Assembly: GCA_050292445.1 (NCBI GenBank)
Contig: JBNKLQ010000184.1
Location: 1-12,718, forward strand
DNA: 12,718 nucleotides
Source of the DNA: Leptofilum sp050292445
GTDB lineage: Bacteria; Chloroflexota; Anaerolineae; Promineifilales; Promineifilaceae
Direction: 5' to 3'
Shown: positions 6,458-12,709 of the stretch, piece by piece
How positions within the stretch are numbered: position 1 is the first letter of the stretch
Layout: the number at the start of each line of letters is the position of its first letter
Notes under the pieces: generated by a model
Database searches by the model: none
What the model was told of the DNA's origin: nothing
What the model saw: only the letters and a program-made list of their open reading frames with translations
Program-made: the position numbers and the translations under genes

Positions 6458-6829
6458 TCAGGCAGTCTGCACCATCTGGAAAACCATTGGGCTTAGGTAG
6501 GGAACCAGCCAGACCACCCAGACCGCAACGCTAAAGCGGTGAAAGCTGGTTATGGCTTGTTCATTCTTGCGCAGCAATACCGTGGTGGCCCACACGGCGT
6601 GAACAAGCATGAGGATGATGGCCAGCAGCCCACTGATGCCGTGCACGTCATAGGTCATGCCGCCGACAAAGTCGAACATGAGTCCCGTCCCCCAGGTGTC
6701 GCAGATAAGACCCAGCCAAAAGAAAGCAAGGTGCCACGGCTTGAGCCGCCCGGCAAAGCGTTCACTCCACACGCCAATTGAGTAAAAAATTAAAGCAAGA
6801 TTGATAACAATTACGGCCGTTCCATCCAT
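6458..6829 (-). CDS. HsmA-type (TIGR03987-like) small integral membrane protein
   Basis: A 123-residue protein with four predicted membrane helices: about 5-22 (AVIVINLALIFYSIGVWS), 32-52 (WHLAFFWLGLICDTWGTGLM), 66-86 (GLLAIILMLVHAVWATTVLL) and 98-118 (SVAVWVVWLVPYLSPMVF). The conserved-looking patterns IGVWSERFAGRLKPWHLAFF, DTWGTGLMF, the HGISG turn, LVHAVWA and FHRFSVAVW match a small family annotated as HsmA or TIGR03987; its biochemical role is not known to me. Several histidines inside or next to helices (33, 63, 76, 97) could hint at metal or haem binding, which is only a guess. GAGG lies 5 nt before ATG 6829. It converges on the HxlR gene with 22 bp between stops. Confidence 0.8.
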   Translation of the reverse strand: MDGTAVIVINLALIFYSIGVWSERFAGRLKPWHLAFFWLGLICDTWGTGLMFDFVGGMTYDVHGISGLLAIILMLVHAVWATTVLLRKNEQAITSFHRFSVAVWVVWLVPYLSPMVFQMVQTA

Positions 6830-6992
6830 AATAACCTCTTCACATTGGGCAACACATAAGTACAGGGAAATCTCTTTACGCTATCGATTTTAGCCACCAA
6901 GTATTAGTTTTACCTGGCACTTTGTCACTGAATTCGCACGATTTTCCGCTAAATTCAGACAGGCAATCCATGAAGACTCTGTAAAGAACCCT
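6830..6992. other. Intergenic region, no gene seen
   Basis: Part of the gap between the HsmA-type gene and the DCC gene. Both strands are interrupted by stops and no RNA gene is recognised. It contains one weak inverted repeat, CTGAATT (6928-6934) with AATTCAG (6952-6958). A minus-strand promoter for the HsmA-type gene should be here, but I see no convincing pair of hexamers. Confidence 0.5.
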
Positions 6993-7021
6993 TTCACTTG
7001 ACCTGTGCCATTTGCTACAAT
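6993..7021 (+). promoter_or_regulatory. Predicted extended -10 promoter giving a leaderless message
   Basis: -35-like TTCACT (6993-6998), 17-bp spacer, -10 TACAAT (7016-7021) preceded by TG at 7013-7014, that is an extended -10. The start of transcription would fall at about 7028, the A of the DCC gene's ATG. No Shine-Dalgarno sequence is present, consistent with leaderless translation. Confidence 0.5.
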
Positions 7022-7027
7022 CAAACA

Positions 7028-7432
7028 ATGTCTACAGAACAGCTTTCACATTTACTTATCTATGATGGCGACTGCGGCTTTTGAGAAAAGTCGGCACGGC
7101 TCGTGGAGTCGTGGACAAACGGCCGTATCGTCCCCCAACCGTGGCAAGCCATCCCTGAACAAATGGCGGCGCTGGGCCTGACCGATGAAGATGGCATGAC
7201 GCAAGTCTGGTTTGTGGATGCAAACGGCCGTCTGAGCGGCGGTGCAGAAGCCATGAATCGGGCCATGCGTGCTTGTTGGTGGCTACGGCCGTTTACCTAT
7301 CTCTATTTTCTCCCCGGCATTCGCCAACTTGAGGATTGGATATACCGTTGGGTGGCCAAGAATCGTTACCGGATGCCGGGAAGCACGCCCCAGTGTGCCT
7401 TGCCCGTTGAGGAAGTAAAAAGTGACAAGTGA
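7028..7432 (+). CDS. DCC-family thiol-disulfide oxidoreductase, candidate selenoprotein (in-frame TGA at codon 19)
   Basis: From ATG 7028 the frame reads MSTEQLSHLLIYDGDCGF, then TGA (7082-7084), then continues unbroken to a TGA at 7430-7432: 134 residues if the first TGA is read through. DCC (DUF393) proteins start with YDGDCGFC, and the TGA falls exactly on the second Cys of that CxxC. The rest is family-like throughout: SARLVESW, VWFVDANGRLSGGAEAMNRA, FLPGIRQLEDWIYRWVAKNRYRMPG, then a C-terminal Cys in TPQC. Reading TGA as selenocysteine gives CGFU (Cys16, Sec19), a common arrangement in redox selenoproteins. A hairpin suited to SECIS function follows (7095-7113). Family members are thought to be small redox proteins; substrates are largely unknown. 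Without Sec insertion the product would be an 18-residue peptide, or initiation at GTG 7103 would give a form lacking the active site. A nonsense mutation (TGC or TGT to TGA) or a sequencing error are the alternatives. Confidence 0.75.
7090..7116 (+). promoter_or_regulatory. Candidate bacterial SECIS hairpin
   Basis: Ten bases after the TGA, CACGGCTC (7095-7102) pairs with GAGTCGTG (7106-7113): 8 bp, one G-U wobble, apical loop GUG (7103-7105). A further 3 bp (GTC 7090-7092 with GAC 7114-7116) can form below a 2-nt GG bulge. The first loop base is G and lies 19 nt past the TGA. Bacterial SECIS models ask for a small apical loop with G among its first two bases, roughly 16-37 nt after UGA; this fits. 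It was found by eye, without folding energies. Confidence 0.65.
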
Positions 7433-7439
7433 TAACTAG

Positions 7440-7501
7440 GGGCGAACCAGTTGAGCAATACGTTGGAAAAACAAAAGCCCTTCTCCCCAACTGGCTCGCC
7501 C
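7440..7501. repeat. Long-loop inverted repeat before the second GNAT gene
   Basis: Positions 7440-7453 and 7488-7501 pair in 13 of 14 places (one A/C mismatch at 7446/7495) around a 34-nt loop. It begins 8 bp after the DCC stop and ends 13 bp before the next ATG, where no clear Shine-Dalgarno sequence is seen. No T tract follows, so an intrinsic terminator is unlikely. It may be a small interspersed element or a structured leader. Confidence 0.55.
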
Positions 7502-7514
7502 TCTGGTCTATGAA

Positions 7515-8276
7515 ATGATTGAGCCTTTGTCATGGAAACAGTGTCAACTGCTGGCACAACATCTGCCAGATGGGCCGCAGACTGTGATTTCGCGAGCGCA
7601 TCTGCTTTGGGGCACGGCACGGGCCTATGCGGTGGAGTTGACGGATGATGGGTTTGAAACGGCCGTCGTCGAAGACCCTGGCTGCCCTGGCGAACCGATG
7701 ATCTTTGGTGATAATCCGCAGCAAATTGCCGACCTGATGCCCCACATCCCCGACTGGTTCTGCGTCAACGTCGCTACCGAACTGGTTGTTGAACTTACGC
7801 CGCTGCTGGCCAAGCACACGGGTCGCACCTTGCGCCTGCTTGGCGATGTCTACCACATTCTCACCCAACCCCCACCAGCCAATTTGTTAACGCATCCCGA
7901 CGTACGTTTACTTGCCCCACATGATCTCCCCATACTCCAAGCCGCCCCGCCTGAACTCAGCGGCCCCAATCCAGAACATTTGCTGCACCAAACGGCCGCT
8001 GCTGGAGCCATCATCAATAACCAACTGGTAGCCATCGCCCAAAATTACGCCCTAACTGAGGGGTATGGGGATATTGGCGTTTTCACCCTGCCTGATTGGC
8101 GCGGGAATGGTTTTGCCGCAGCGGCAGCGGCGCAGGTGGCGCAATGGTTGCAGCGGAACGGCCGTATCCCCGTGTGGAGCTGCGGCGAGCATAACCAGGC
8201 ATCTTTGCGCGTGGCTGAAAAATTGGGCTTTGTGGAAAACGGCCGTCGCGTTTATATTATTCTTCAAGAGAGTTAA
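7515..8276 (+). CDS. GNAT family acetyltransferase (GNAT_acetyltran/FR47-like)
   Basis: A 253-residue protein. The N-terminal half (about 1-125) has no motif that I can name, which is usual for this family, where it forms a second lobe. The C-terminal half is a GNAT fold: AIINNQLVAIAQNYAL, GDIGVFTLPDWRGNGFAAAAAAQVAQWL with the acetyl-CoA pyrophosphate loop WRGNGFA near 194-200, and the ending WSCGEHNQASLRVAEKLGF. The acceptor is unknown. The start at 7515 is the first ATG of the frame after the hairpin; no ribosome binding site supports it, and the long hairpin at 7440-7501 lies just upstream. The gene holds three ACGGCCGT palindromes. Transcription together with the DCC gene (82-bp gap) is possible. 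Confidence 0.8.
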   Translation: MIEPLSWKQCQLLAQHLPDGPQTVISRAHLLWGTARAYAVELTDDGFETAVVEDPGCPGEPMIFGDNPQQIADLMPHIPDWFCVNVATELVVELTPLLAKHTGRTLRLLGDVYHILTQPPPANLLTHPDVRLLAPHDLPILQAAPPELSGPNPEHLLHQTAAAGAIINNQLVAIAQNYALTEGYGDIGVFTLPDWRGNGFAAAAAAQVAQWLQRNGRIPVWSCGEHNQASLRVAEKLGFVENGRRVYIILQES

Positions 8277-8277
8277 T

Positions 8278-8334
8278 CCGCAGATTTCACAGATTGACGC
8301 AGATTTTTCTTTTCTCTGGGCCTTTGCGTTAAAC
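8278..8334. repeat. Interspersed repeat, CGCAGA family, copy B
   Basis: Three CGCAGATT/CACAGATT units (8279-8310) are followed by right-arm-like CTCTGGGC and CTTTGCGTT (8315-8330). It begins one base after the GNAT stop codon and ends before the ribosome binding site of the next gene, and shows the same architecture as copy A. The right arm is less well conserved, as if two variants were joined. The limits are approximate. Confidence 0.55.
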
Positions 8335-8355
8335 TTCTTTTCAAGGAACTCACTT

Positions 8356-8850
8356 ATGACCACCTTCATCCAATTTTGCACCGGGGCCAAGATGCGCCAC
8401 GACTTTAGTGACCAAATTCAGGTGCTCTACCCCCATCCCTCCGGGGAAAACTTCGACACCTGGATTAGCGGCGAGGAGGTGATGAGCCGCCTCAAAACAA
8501 TGTCGCGCGAGCAGCTCATCCACAGTTTTAGCCGCATGAATTGGACCGAGGCCAAAGCCGCCCTCCAGCGCGAACTGGATGAAGGCAAAAGCAAGGCGCG
8601 GCGCGGCCTGAAGGACCGGCTGGCCGATGCCGTAGAAGACAGCATCGGTGGCAATATTTTTGGCGACACGCTGGCAGACAATATTCGCGGCTTGGATAGT
8701 GATGTTGATCCCCGCGAGCAAGAAAAGGCGCTGTGGCAGCAGCGTCTGCAGCACGATAGCTTCCGCGCTGTGGCCTTAGAATTGGCCTGGATCAATCTAG
8801 AGGGCACCTTCCCTGACGAGCCAACGGCCGAACCAGACGATTGGGTGTGA
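8356..8850 (+). CDS. Protein of unknown function
   Basis: A 164-residue protein that I do not recognise. ATG 8356 is supported by AAGGAA (8343-8348) with 7-nt spacing; the frame is open further upstream, but only through the GNAT gene and repeat B. There is no signal peptide or membrane segment. It is hydrophilic and mostly helical in look: TWISGEEVMSRLKTMSREQL, NWTEAKAALQRELDEGKSKA, RRGLKDRLADAVEDSI, then an acidic C-terminus DEPTAEPDDWV. The repeated short helices and charge pattern suggest a cytoplasmic binding or regulatory protein, but no function can be given. It precedes the SpoIIE-type phosphatase by 116 bp in the same direction, without evidence of a shared operon. Codon use resembles its neighbours. 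Confidence 0.72.
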   Translation: MTTFIQFCTGAKMRHDFSDQIQVLYPHPSGENFDTWISGEEVMSRLKTMSREQLIHSFSRMNWTEAKAALQRELDEGKSKARRGLKDRLADAVEDSIGGNIFGDTLADNIRGLDSDVDPREQEKALWQQRLQHDSFRAVALELAWINLEGTFPDEPTAEPDDWV

Positions 8851-8966
8851 CGATTTGGGCTTTGCCTTTGGTTTGCGAGTGAGCTATCTTTACAAACGTG
8901 CAAACAGTCTCATCCTACCCATCTTTGTTCACTTTATCCTCAACACAATTCCACTAATGAGATAAT

Positions 8967-11039
8967 ATGCAACAGCTAACCAACTATTTTCGTCAGCTCA
9001 CCTACAAACTGTTTCCCCAACTGAATAACCAGCCCCCGGTTTATCAGAAACAGGCGGTCATGGCAATGACCTTCTTTTTCTATTTGGTTCCCTACTTTGT
9101 TTTGGGAACCCTCTGGCTGCTGTTTGTTACGGAGTGGACGTTAATCGGTGAACAATGGGGCATCTTTCTGTTTTTGCTAGTGCTTACCATTGCGCTTGAT
9201 TTACGGCAATACGTGCTGCCAATCGTCCTGACGGAAAGCGTTACTCTGCCCGTGACCACTTCCTTATCCAATATCATCTCCACGGCTGCCCTGCTCATTT
9301 TTGGCCCAACTTTTCTTTGGGTCGTGTGGCTCAACGGGCTGCTCACCTCGATTTACTTCGGTTGGCAAGACGGCCGTCAAGCAGGGCACAATCCGTTTAC
9401 GGTGTTGCTAAACAGTGTGGTTCAATCCAGCGGTACCAATATCGTGATTCTTTTGCTGGCAACGGCCGTTTATACGACAACCGGCGGCCAATTCCCCTTT
9501 GACCCGGCAGTTTTGGCGGCGTGGCTACCCGCGATCTTGTGCCTGCTCACCATCAGTTTTTCACCAGTTCTCATCTACTTGGTAGCCATGATAGCAGTCA
9601 TCCGGGAGATGGGCTTGCCCATGAAGAGCGACAGCTTTATGCAGTTAACCGGTGGTCCCATTCTCATGACCTTGCTGACCGTCCCTTTTGCCCTGCCTCT
9701 GGCGCTTACGTATGACAGCCAAAATCTTACCATATTCATTTTTTTGAACCTGGGCATTGGCTTAGCCAACATGCTTGCTTACTTTCTCAGCCAACATAAC
9801 CTGCTGGCACAAGCTCGCACCCGGGAACTGGCCACGCTGGAAACCATCAGCGAAGCGCTGATCACTGCCCCAGCCGATGGCTCTACCCTGCAAAGCATTT
9901 TGGCCAAACATCTGCCAAAACTGTTCCCCAACGACTTTTTAGTCATCCACTTGTTTCCCCCGGAGGCTGATGATCCGGCCCCCATCTGGCCATTTACCTT
10001 AGAAATCCCCGATTACGCGCCTCCCGTGGTTGACGCCCTGTGGCAGCGGCTGCGGCAGGCCGACGAACCTGCTCTGGTAGATCGCAAGGTCGCCCACCCC
10101 GGTAACAAAGCCTCCTTTGGCAATCGCTTTTTAATAAAGATTTTGTTGACAGGCGATGCTGAACTACCGCGCTGTGTGGGCGGCATTTATCTGCAACGCC
10201 CACCTTCAAAACGTAAACCAGAACAGGTGCTGCCGACGCTGCAAGAACTGGCGAGCCAGATTGGCTCGGCGCTGTACCGGGCACAAACGCACCAGGAAAC
10301 GTTGCAACGGCAGAAGATGGCCCAGGAGCTGGCTTTTGCCGGACGCATTCAGCAAAGCTTTTTGCCCAACGAGATTCCCCGACATCCCAATTGGGATTTT
10401 GCCGCCACACTCATCCCGGCGCGGGAAACGTCGGGGGATTTTTATGATTTCGTGCCGCTGAGCAACGGCCGTCTCGGACTTGTCGTGGCAGATGTGGCGG
10501 ACAAAGGCACCGGAGCCGCACTCTACATGGCGCTTAGCCGCACGCTCATTCGCACCTATGCCATGCAGTTCCCCGACGAGCCGGGCAAGGCGCTGCAATT
10601 GGCCAACGAGCGTATTCTGCTGGATACGGAAACGGATCAATTTGTGACGGTTTTTTATGGGGTACTGGATTTGGTGAACGGCCGTTTCACCTACGCCAAC
10701 GCCGGACACAATCCCACTTATCATCTTGGCCCCAAAGTGCAAAGTTTAGCCAAAACCGGCATCCCGCTGGGCATGTTTGAAGAGATGGATTGGCAACAAG
10801 AAACGATTCAAATCGGCGTAGGCGAAAGCCTGATTTTATACAGCGATGGCGTGCCAGAAGCGCAAAACAGCAAGCAAGAGGAGTTTGGCGATGCCCGGAT
10901 GTTAGCCATCGCTCAGCAAAAGGCCAACGGATCAGCCACGATCCAGCAAACCGCCATCGCCAATGCAGTCAGTGCGTTTGTCGGCGACGCTCCCCAATTT
11001 GACGATATTACCCTGATGGTGGCCACGCGCCTAAAATAG
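8967..11039 (+). CDS. Membrane-anchored SpoIIE/RsbU-type PP2C serine phosphatase with GAF-like domain
   Basis: A 690-residue protein in three parts. Residues about 28-275 hold roughly eight membrane helices, similar in kind to MASE-type sensor modules. Residues about 285-440 look GAF-like: ELATLETISEALITAPADGS, FLVIHLFPPEA, then GGIYLQRPPSKRKPEQVLPT, leading into a helical linker ALYRAQTHQETLQRQKMAQE. Residues about 455-690 are a PP2C SpoIIE domain: AGRIQQSFLP, RETSGDFYDF (Asp491, Asp494), VVADVADKGTGAALYM (Asp509, Asp512), FTYANAGHNP, LYSDGVPEAQN and FDDITLMV (Asp679, Asp680); the Asp residues bind Mn/Mg. Such proteins dephosphorylate anti-sigma antagonists or similar switch proteins in response to membrane or small-molecule signals. 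No anti-sigma or STAS gene is nearby. The start has no strong ribosome binding site, and no convincing promoter is seen in 8851-8966. The next gene starts 5 bp after the stop. Confidence 0.88.
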   Translation: MQQLTNYFRQLTYKLFPQLNNQPPVYQKQAVMAMTFFFYLVPYFVLGTLWLLFVTEWTLIGEQWGIFLFLLVLTIALDLRQYVLPIVLTESVTLPVTTSLSNIISTAALLIFGPTFLWVVWLNGLLTSIYFGWQDGRQAGHNPFTVLLNSVVQSSGTNIVILLLATAVYTTTGGQFPFDPAVLAAWLPAILCLLTISFSPVLIYLVAMIAVIREMGLPMKSDSFMQLTGGPILMTLLTVPFALPLALTYDSQNLTIFIFLNLGIGLANMLAYFLSQHNLLAQARTRELATLETISEALITAPADGSTLQSILAKHLPKLFPNDFLVIHLFPPEADDPAPIWPFTLEIPDYAPPVVDALWQRLRQADEPALVDRKVAHPGNKASFGNRFLIKILLTGDAELPRCVGGIYLQRPPSKRKPEQVLPTLQELASQIGSALYRAQTHQETLQRQKMAQELAFAGRIQQSFLPNEIPRHPNWDFAATLIPARETSGDFYDFVPLSNGRLGLVVADVADKGTGAALYMALSRTLIRTYAMQFPDEPGKALQLANERILLDTETDQFVTVFYGVLDLVNGRFTYANAGHNPTYHLGPKVQSLAKTGIPLGMFEEMDWQQETIQIGVGESLILYSDGVPEAQNSKQEEFGDARMLAIAQQKANGSATIQQTAIANAVSAFVGDAPQFDDITLMVATRLK

Positions 11040-11044
11040 CAGCT

Positions 11045-12709
11045 ATGCGACGAAGTTGGTTTTGGCTGATCAATGGTCTGCTTATTTTGCTTTATATTTG
11101 GGCGATGGGGGAGGAAACGGCCGTTTCCCTTCAAGTTGTCAACGACCGCTGCATCGCCGCCGTGCCGGAACGGACCATTGGCATTGACTGTCCGCAAATG
11201 GGTGTGGGTAGCCAGGTGGGAGTGACTGCGATCCAACCCACCACCAGACGCATTGAACTGGCCAGCTACCCACCACTGCGCTGGCTGGCACCTCATACCG
11301 CCTGGGCCGATCTCAACCTGTTTTCTGCCGACGGGCAGCCTCTCTGGCGGCAAACCTTCAACCAACTCAACACAAACGCGTGGCAAACGGTGAGCGGTGG
11401 TTGGACCACGCGCTGGGGCGAGCTGCGCGGCACAACCAGCCAAAACAGCCTGCTATTTCACCAGCCAGTCAATGATGATTTCATCCTCACCAGCACACTC
11501 CGGCGGGCCGAAGAGGAAGCGGGGTTGCTGCTGCTGCATCCTGATGGGCAAAAAGGTTTTGTCTTTTTGGTGAATGGGGCAGATCGACGGGGCGTGTGGT
11601 GGACATGGGAAAATGGCCGTGCCACCACTCCCCTCATCGGCATCCCTTTCCAAAAACCATTTTTGCAGCAGGCCCAATCTTTGCTGCGGTTACTGCTCAC
11701 CGGGCACCAGGCTGCCTTGCTGCTGTTGGGCATTGCCGGGCTCATTAAAAAAGCAGGAACACGGAGAGGCACAGAGAAGACACAGAGTTTCACAGAGAAT
11801 AATTCTCTACCTCTGCGTAACTCTGCGGCGCCTCTGCGAAACTCTGCGTTCCAAAAAAGAATCATCGTTTTCCTCACTCTGCTCACTTTCGCCCTCACCA
11901 CCTACATCGCCAACGACGTACTGGCCCGCGTGCCGCATGTGCAGGATTCACTTACGTACCTTTTCCAGGCGCAAACCGTGGCGCGGGGCGATTTGTGGGC
12001 AGACGCTCCAATTCTGCCGGAATTTTTTAAGCAAGAGTTTTTGTTGGTGCAAAACGGCCGTTGGTTTGGCAAATATCCCCCCGGTTACCCAGTGGTACTG
12101 GCGCTGGGCGTGCTGCTCAATGCCCCCTGGCTCATCAATCCGCTGCTGGCCAGCCTAACGGTGCCGCTACTGTACCAGTTGGGGCGACGATTGGTGAACG
12201 ATCGTATCGGCCTTCTCGCCGCTGGTCTGATGACGCTTTCACCCTTCTTCCTCTTCCTCTCTGGCAGCCAGATGGCCCACGCGGCGGAATTGTTTTGGTT
12301 GAGTTTGTTTATGGTTTGTTGGGAGCACGCTGTGGGGAGAAAAAAGCAGGAACGCGGAGAAACGCGGAGAACACGCAGAGTTACGCAGGGGGGAAAAAAT
12401 AGCTTAACAAACCTCCGTGAAACTCTGCGCTATCTTTGTGTAACTCCGTGTTCCTCTCTCTGGCCATTTGTAGCTGGATTGGCGGCGGGGATGGCTTTTT
12501 TGACACGCCAGTTAACGGCCGTTGCCATCACCGCCCCATTTTTCCTACTCACCACCTGGGCGACTCCGCTGCCGTGGCGACGGCGGTTGCAAAAAGGCAC
12601 GGTCTGGCTGGCCGGGCTGCTGCCCCTGCTGACCGCCCTGCCCCGGTTCGATGGGCTGTGCCTGCCCCATACCATCTTCACCCGGCTGACTCCCCGAATC
12701 CCCCGATGA
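11045..12709 (+). CDS. GT-C (PMT/ArnT-like) membrane glycosyltransferase-like protein with N-terminal beta domain; two repeat insertions
   Basis: A 554-residue protein as read. Residues 4-22 are a membrane anchor. About 75-205 (HTAWADLNLFSADGQPLW, GELRGTTSQNSLLFHQ, GLLLLHPDGQKGFVFLVNGA) look like an extracytoplasmic jelly-roll of LamG type. Multiple membrane helices follow. The GT-C core has the first-loop acid in HVQDSLTYLFQAQTVARG (Asp301), then GKYPPGYPVVLALG (342-355) and LYQLGRRLVNDRIGLLAAGL; such enzymes move sugars from polyprenyl-phosphate donors outside the membrane. Two palindromic repeats are translated in-frame (residues about 237-269 and 435-470) as basic hydrophilic loops between helices. 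The last 25 residues look unlike the family, while the +1 frame reads PYHLHPADSPNPP, closer to the expected PYxLxxPxD segment, so a frameshift near 12640 is suspected. With that, the true protein would extend beyond the window. It is probably cotranscribed with the phosphatase gene 5 bp upstream. Confidence 0.7.
   Translation: MRRSWFWLINGLLILLYIWAMGEETAVSLQVVNDRCIAAVPERTIGIDCPQMGVGSQVGVTAIQPTTRRIELASYPPLRWLAPHTAWADLNLFSADGQPLWRQTFNQLNTNAWQTVSGGWTTRWGELRGTTSQNSLLFHQPVNDDFILTSTLRRAEEEAGLLLLHPDGQKGFVFLVNGADRRGVWWTWENGRATTPLIGIPFQKPFLQQAQSLLRLLLTGHQAALLLLGIAGLIKKAGTRRGTEKTQSFTENNSLPLRNSAAPLRNSAFQKRIIVFLTLLTFALTTYIANDVLARVPHVQDSLTYLFQAQTVARGDLWADAPILPEFFKQEFLLVQNGRWFGKYPPGYPVVLALGVLLNAPWLINPLLASLTVPLLYQLGRRLVNDRIGLLAAGLMTLSPFFLFLSGSQMAHAAELFWLSLFMVCWEHAVGRKKQERGETRRTRRVTQGGKNSLTNLRETLRYLCVTPCSSLWPFVAGLAAGMAFLTRQLTAVAITAPFFLLTTWATPLPWRRRLQKGTVWLAGLLPLLTALPRFDGLCLPHTIFTRLTPRIPR
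11113..11128. repeat. 16-bp perfect palindrome centred on ACGGCCGT
   Basis: GGAAACGGCCGTTTCC is its own inverse complement, the longest extension of the iterated octamer seen here. It lies within codons 24-28 of the GT-C gene. The other 24 octamer copies by my count begin at 277, 2092, 2595, 2695, 3255, 4112, 4658, 4707, 4726, 4815, 5068, 6813, 7119, 7224, 7285, 7659, 8158, 8239, 9370, 9462, 10465, 10678, 12054 and 12515. Confidence 0.9.
11756..11852. repeat. Palindromic interspersed repeat inside the GT-C gene, copy C
   Basis: A 97-bp imperfect palindrome bounded by GGAAC (11756-11760) and GTTCC (11848-11852). The left half has CACAGAG units (with CGGAGAGG near the edge), the right half four CTCTGCG units at 10-11 bp spacing. 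The 14 bases ending at GGAAC (AAAAAAGCAGGAAC) are identical to those at copy D. Here GCA GGA ACA CGG is the reading phase. The encoded loop falls between two membrane helices. Confidence 0.75.
12349..12454. repeat. Palindromic interspersed repeat inside the GT-C gene, copy D
   Basis: A 106-bp imperfect palindrome bounded by GGAAC (12349-12353) and GTTCC (12450-12454). Left units are CGCGGAGA and CGCAGAG, right units CTCCGTG, CTCTGCG and CTTTGTG. It is preceded by the same AAAAAAGCA as copy C but is read one phase over (AAG CAG GAA CGC), so the two copies encode unrelated peptides. This copy also separates two membrane helices. Confidence 0.75.

Noticed and set aside
7082..7084. TGA taken as evidence of a plain pseudogene
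   Set aside because: Not excluded, but less likely: the stop sits precisely at a catalytic Cys codon, the rest of the gene shows no decay, and a SECIS-like hairpin follows.
8065..8355. Longer N-terminus for the unknown protein starting at 8065
   Set aside because: It would overlap most of the GNAT C-terminal domain in another frame and translate repeat B; the start at 8356 has a proper ribosome binding site.
10206..10742. Minus-strand frame of 178 codons
   Set aside because: It is antisense to the PP2C phosphatase domain with its full set of metal-binding motifs, so it is a shadow.
11756..12454. CRISPR array suggested by repeated CTCTGCG and CGCAGAG units
   Set aside because: The units are 7-10 bp with 1-4 bp between them and form mirror-image arms; there are no spacers of 25-40 bp and no cas genes.
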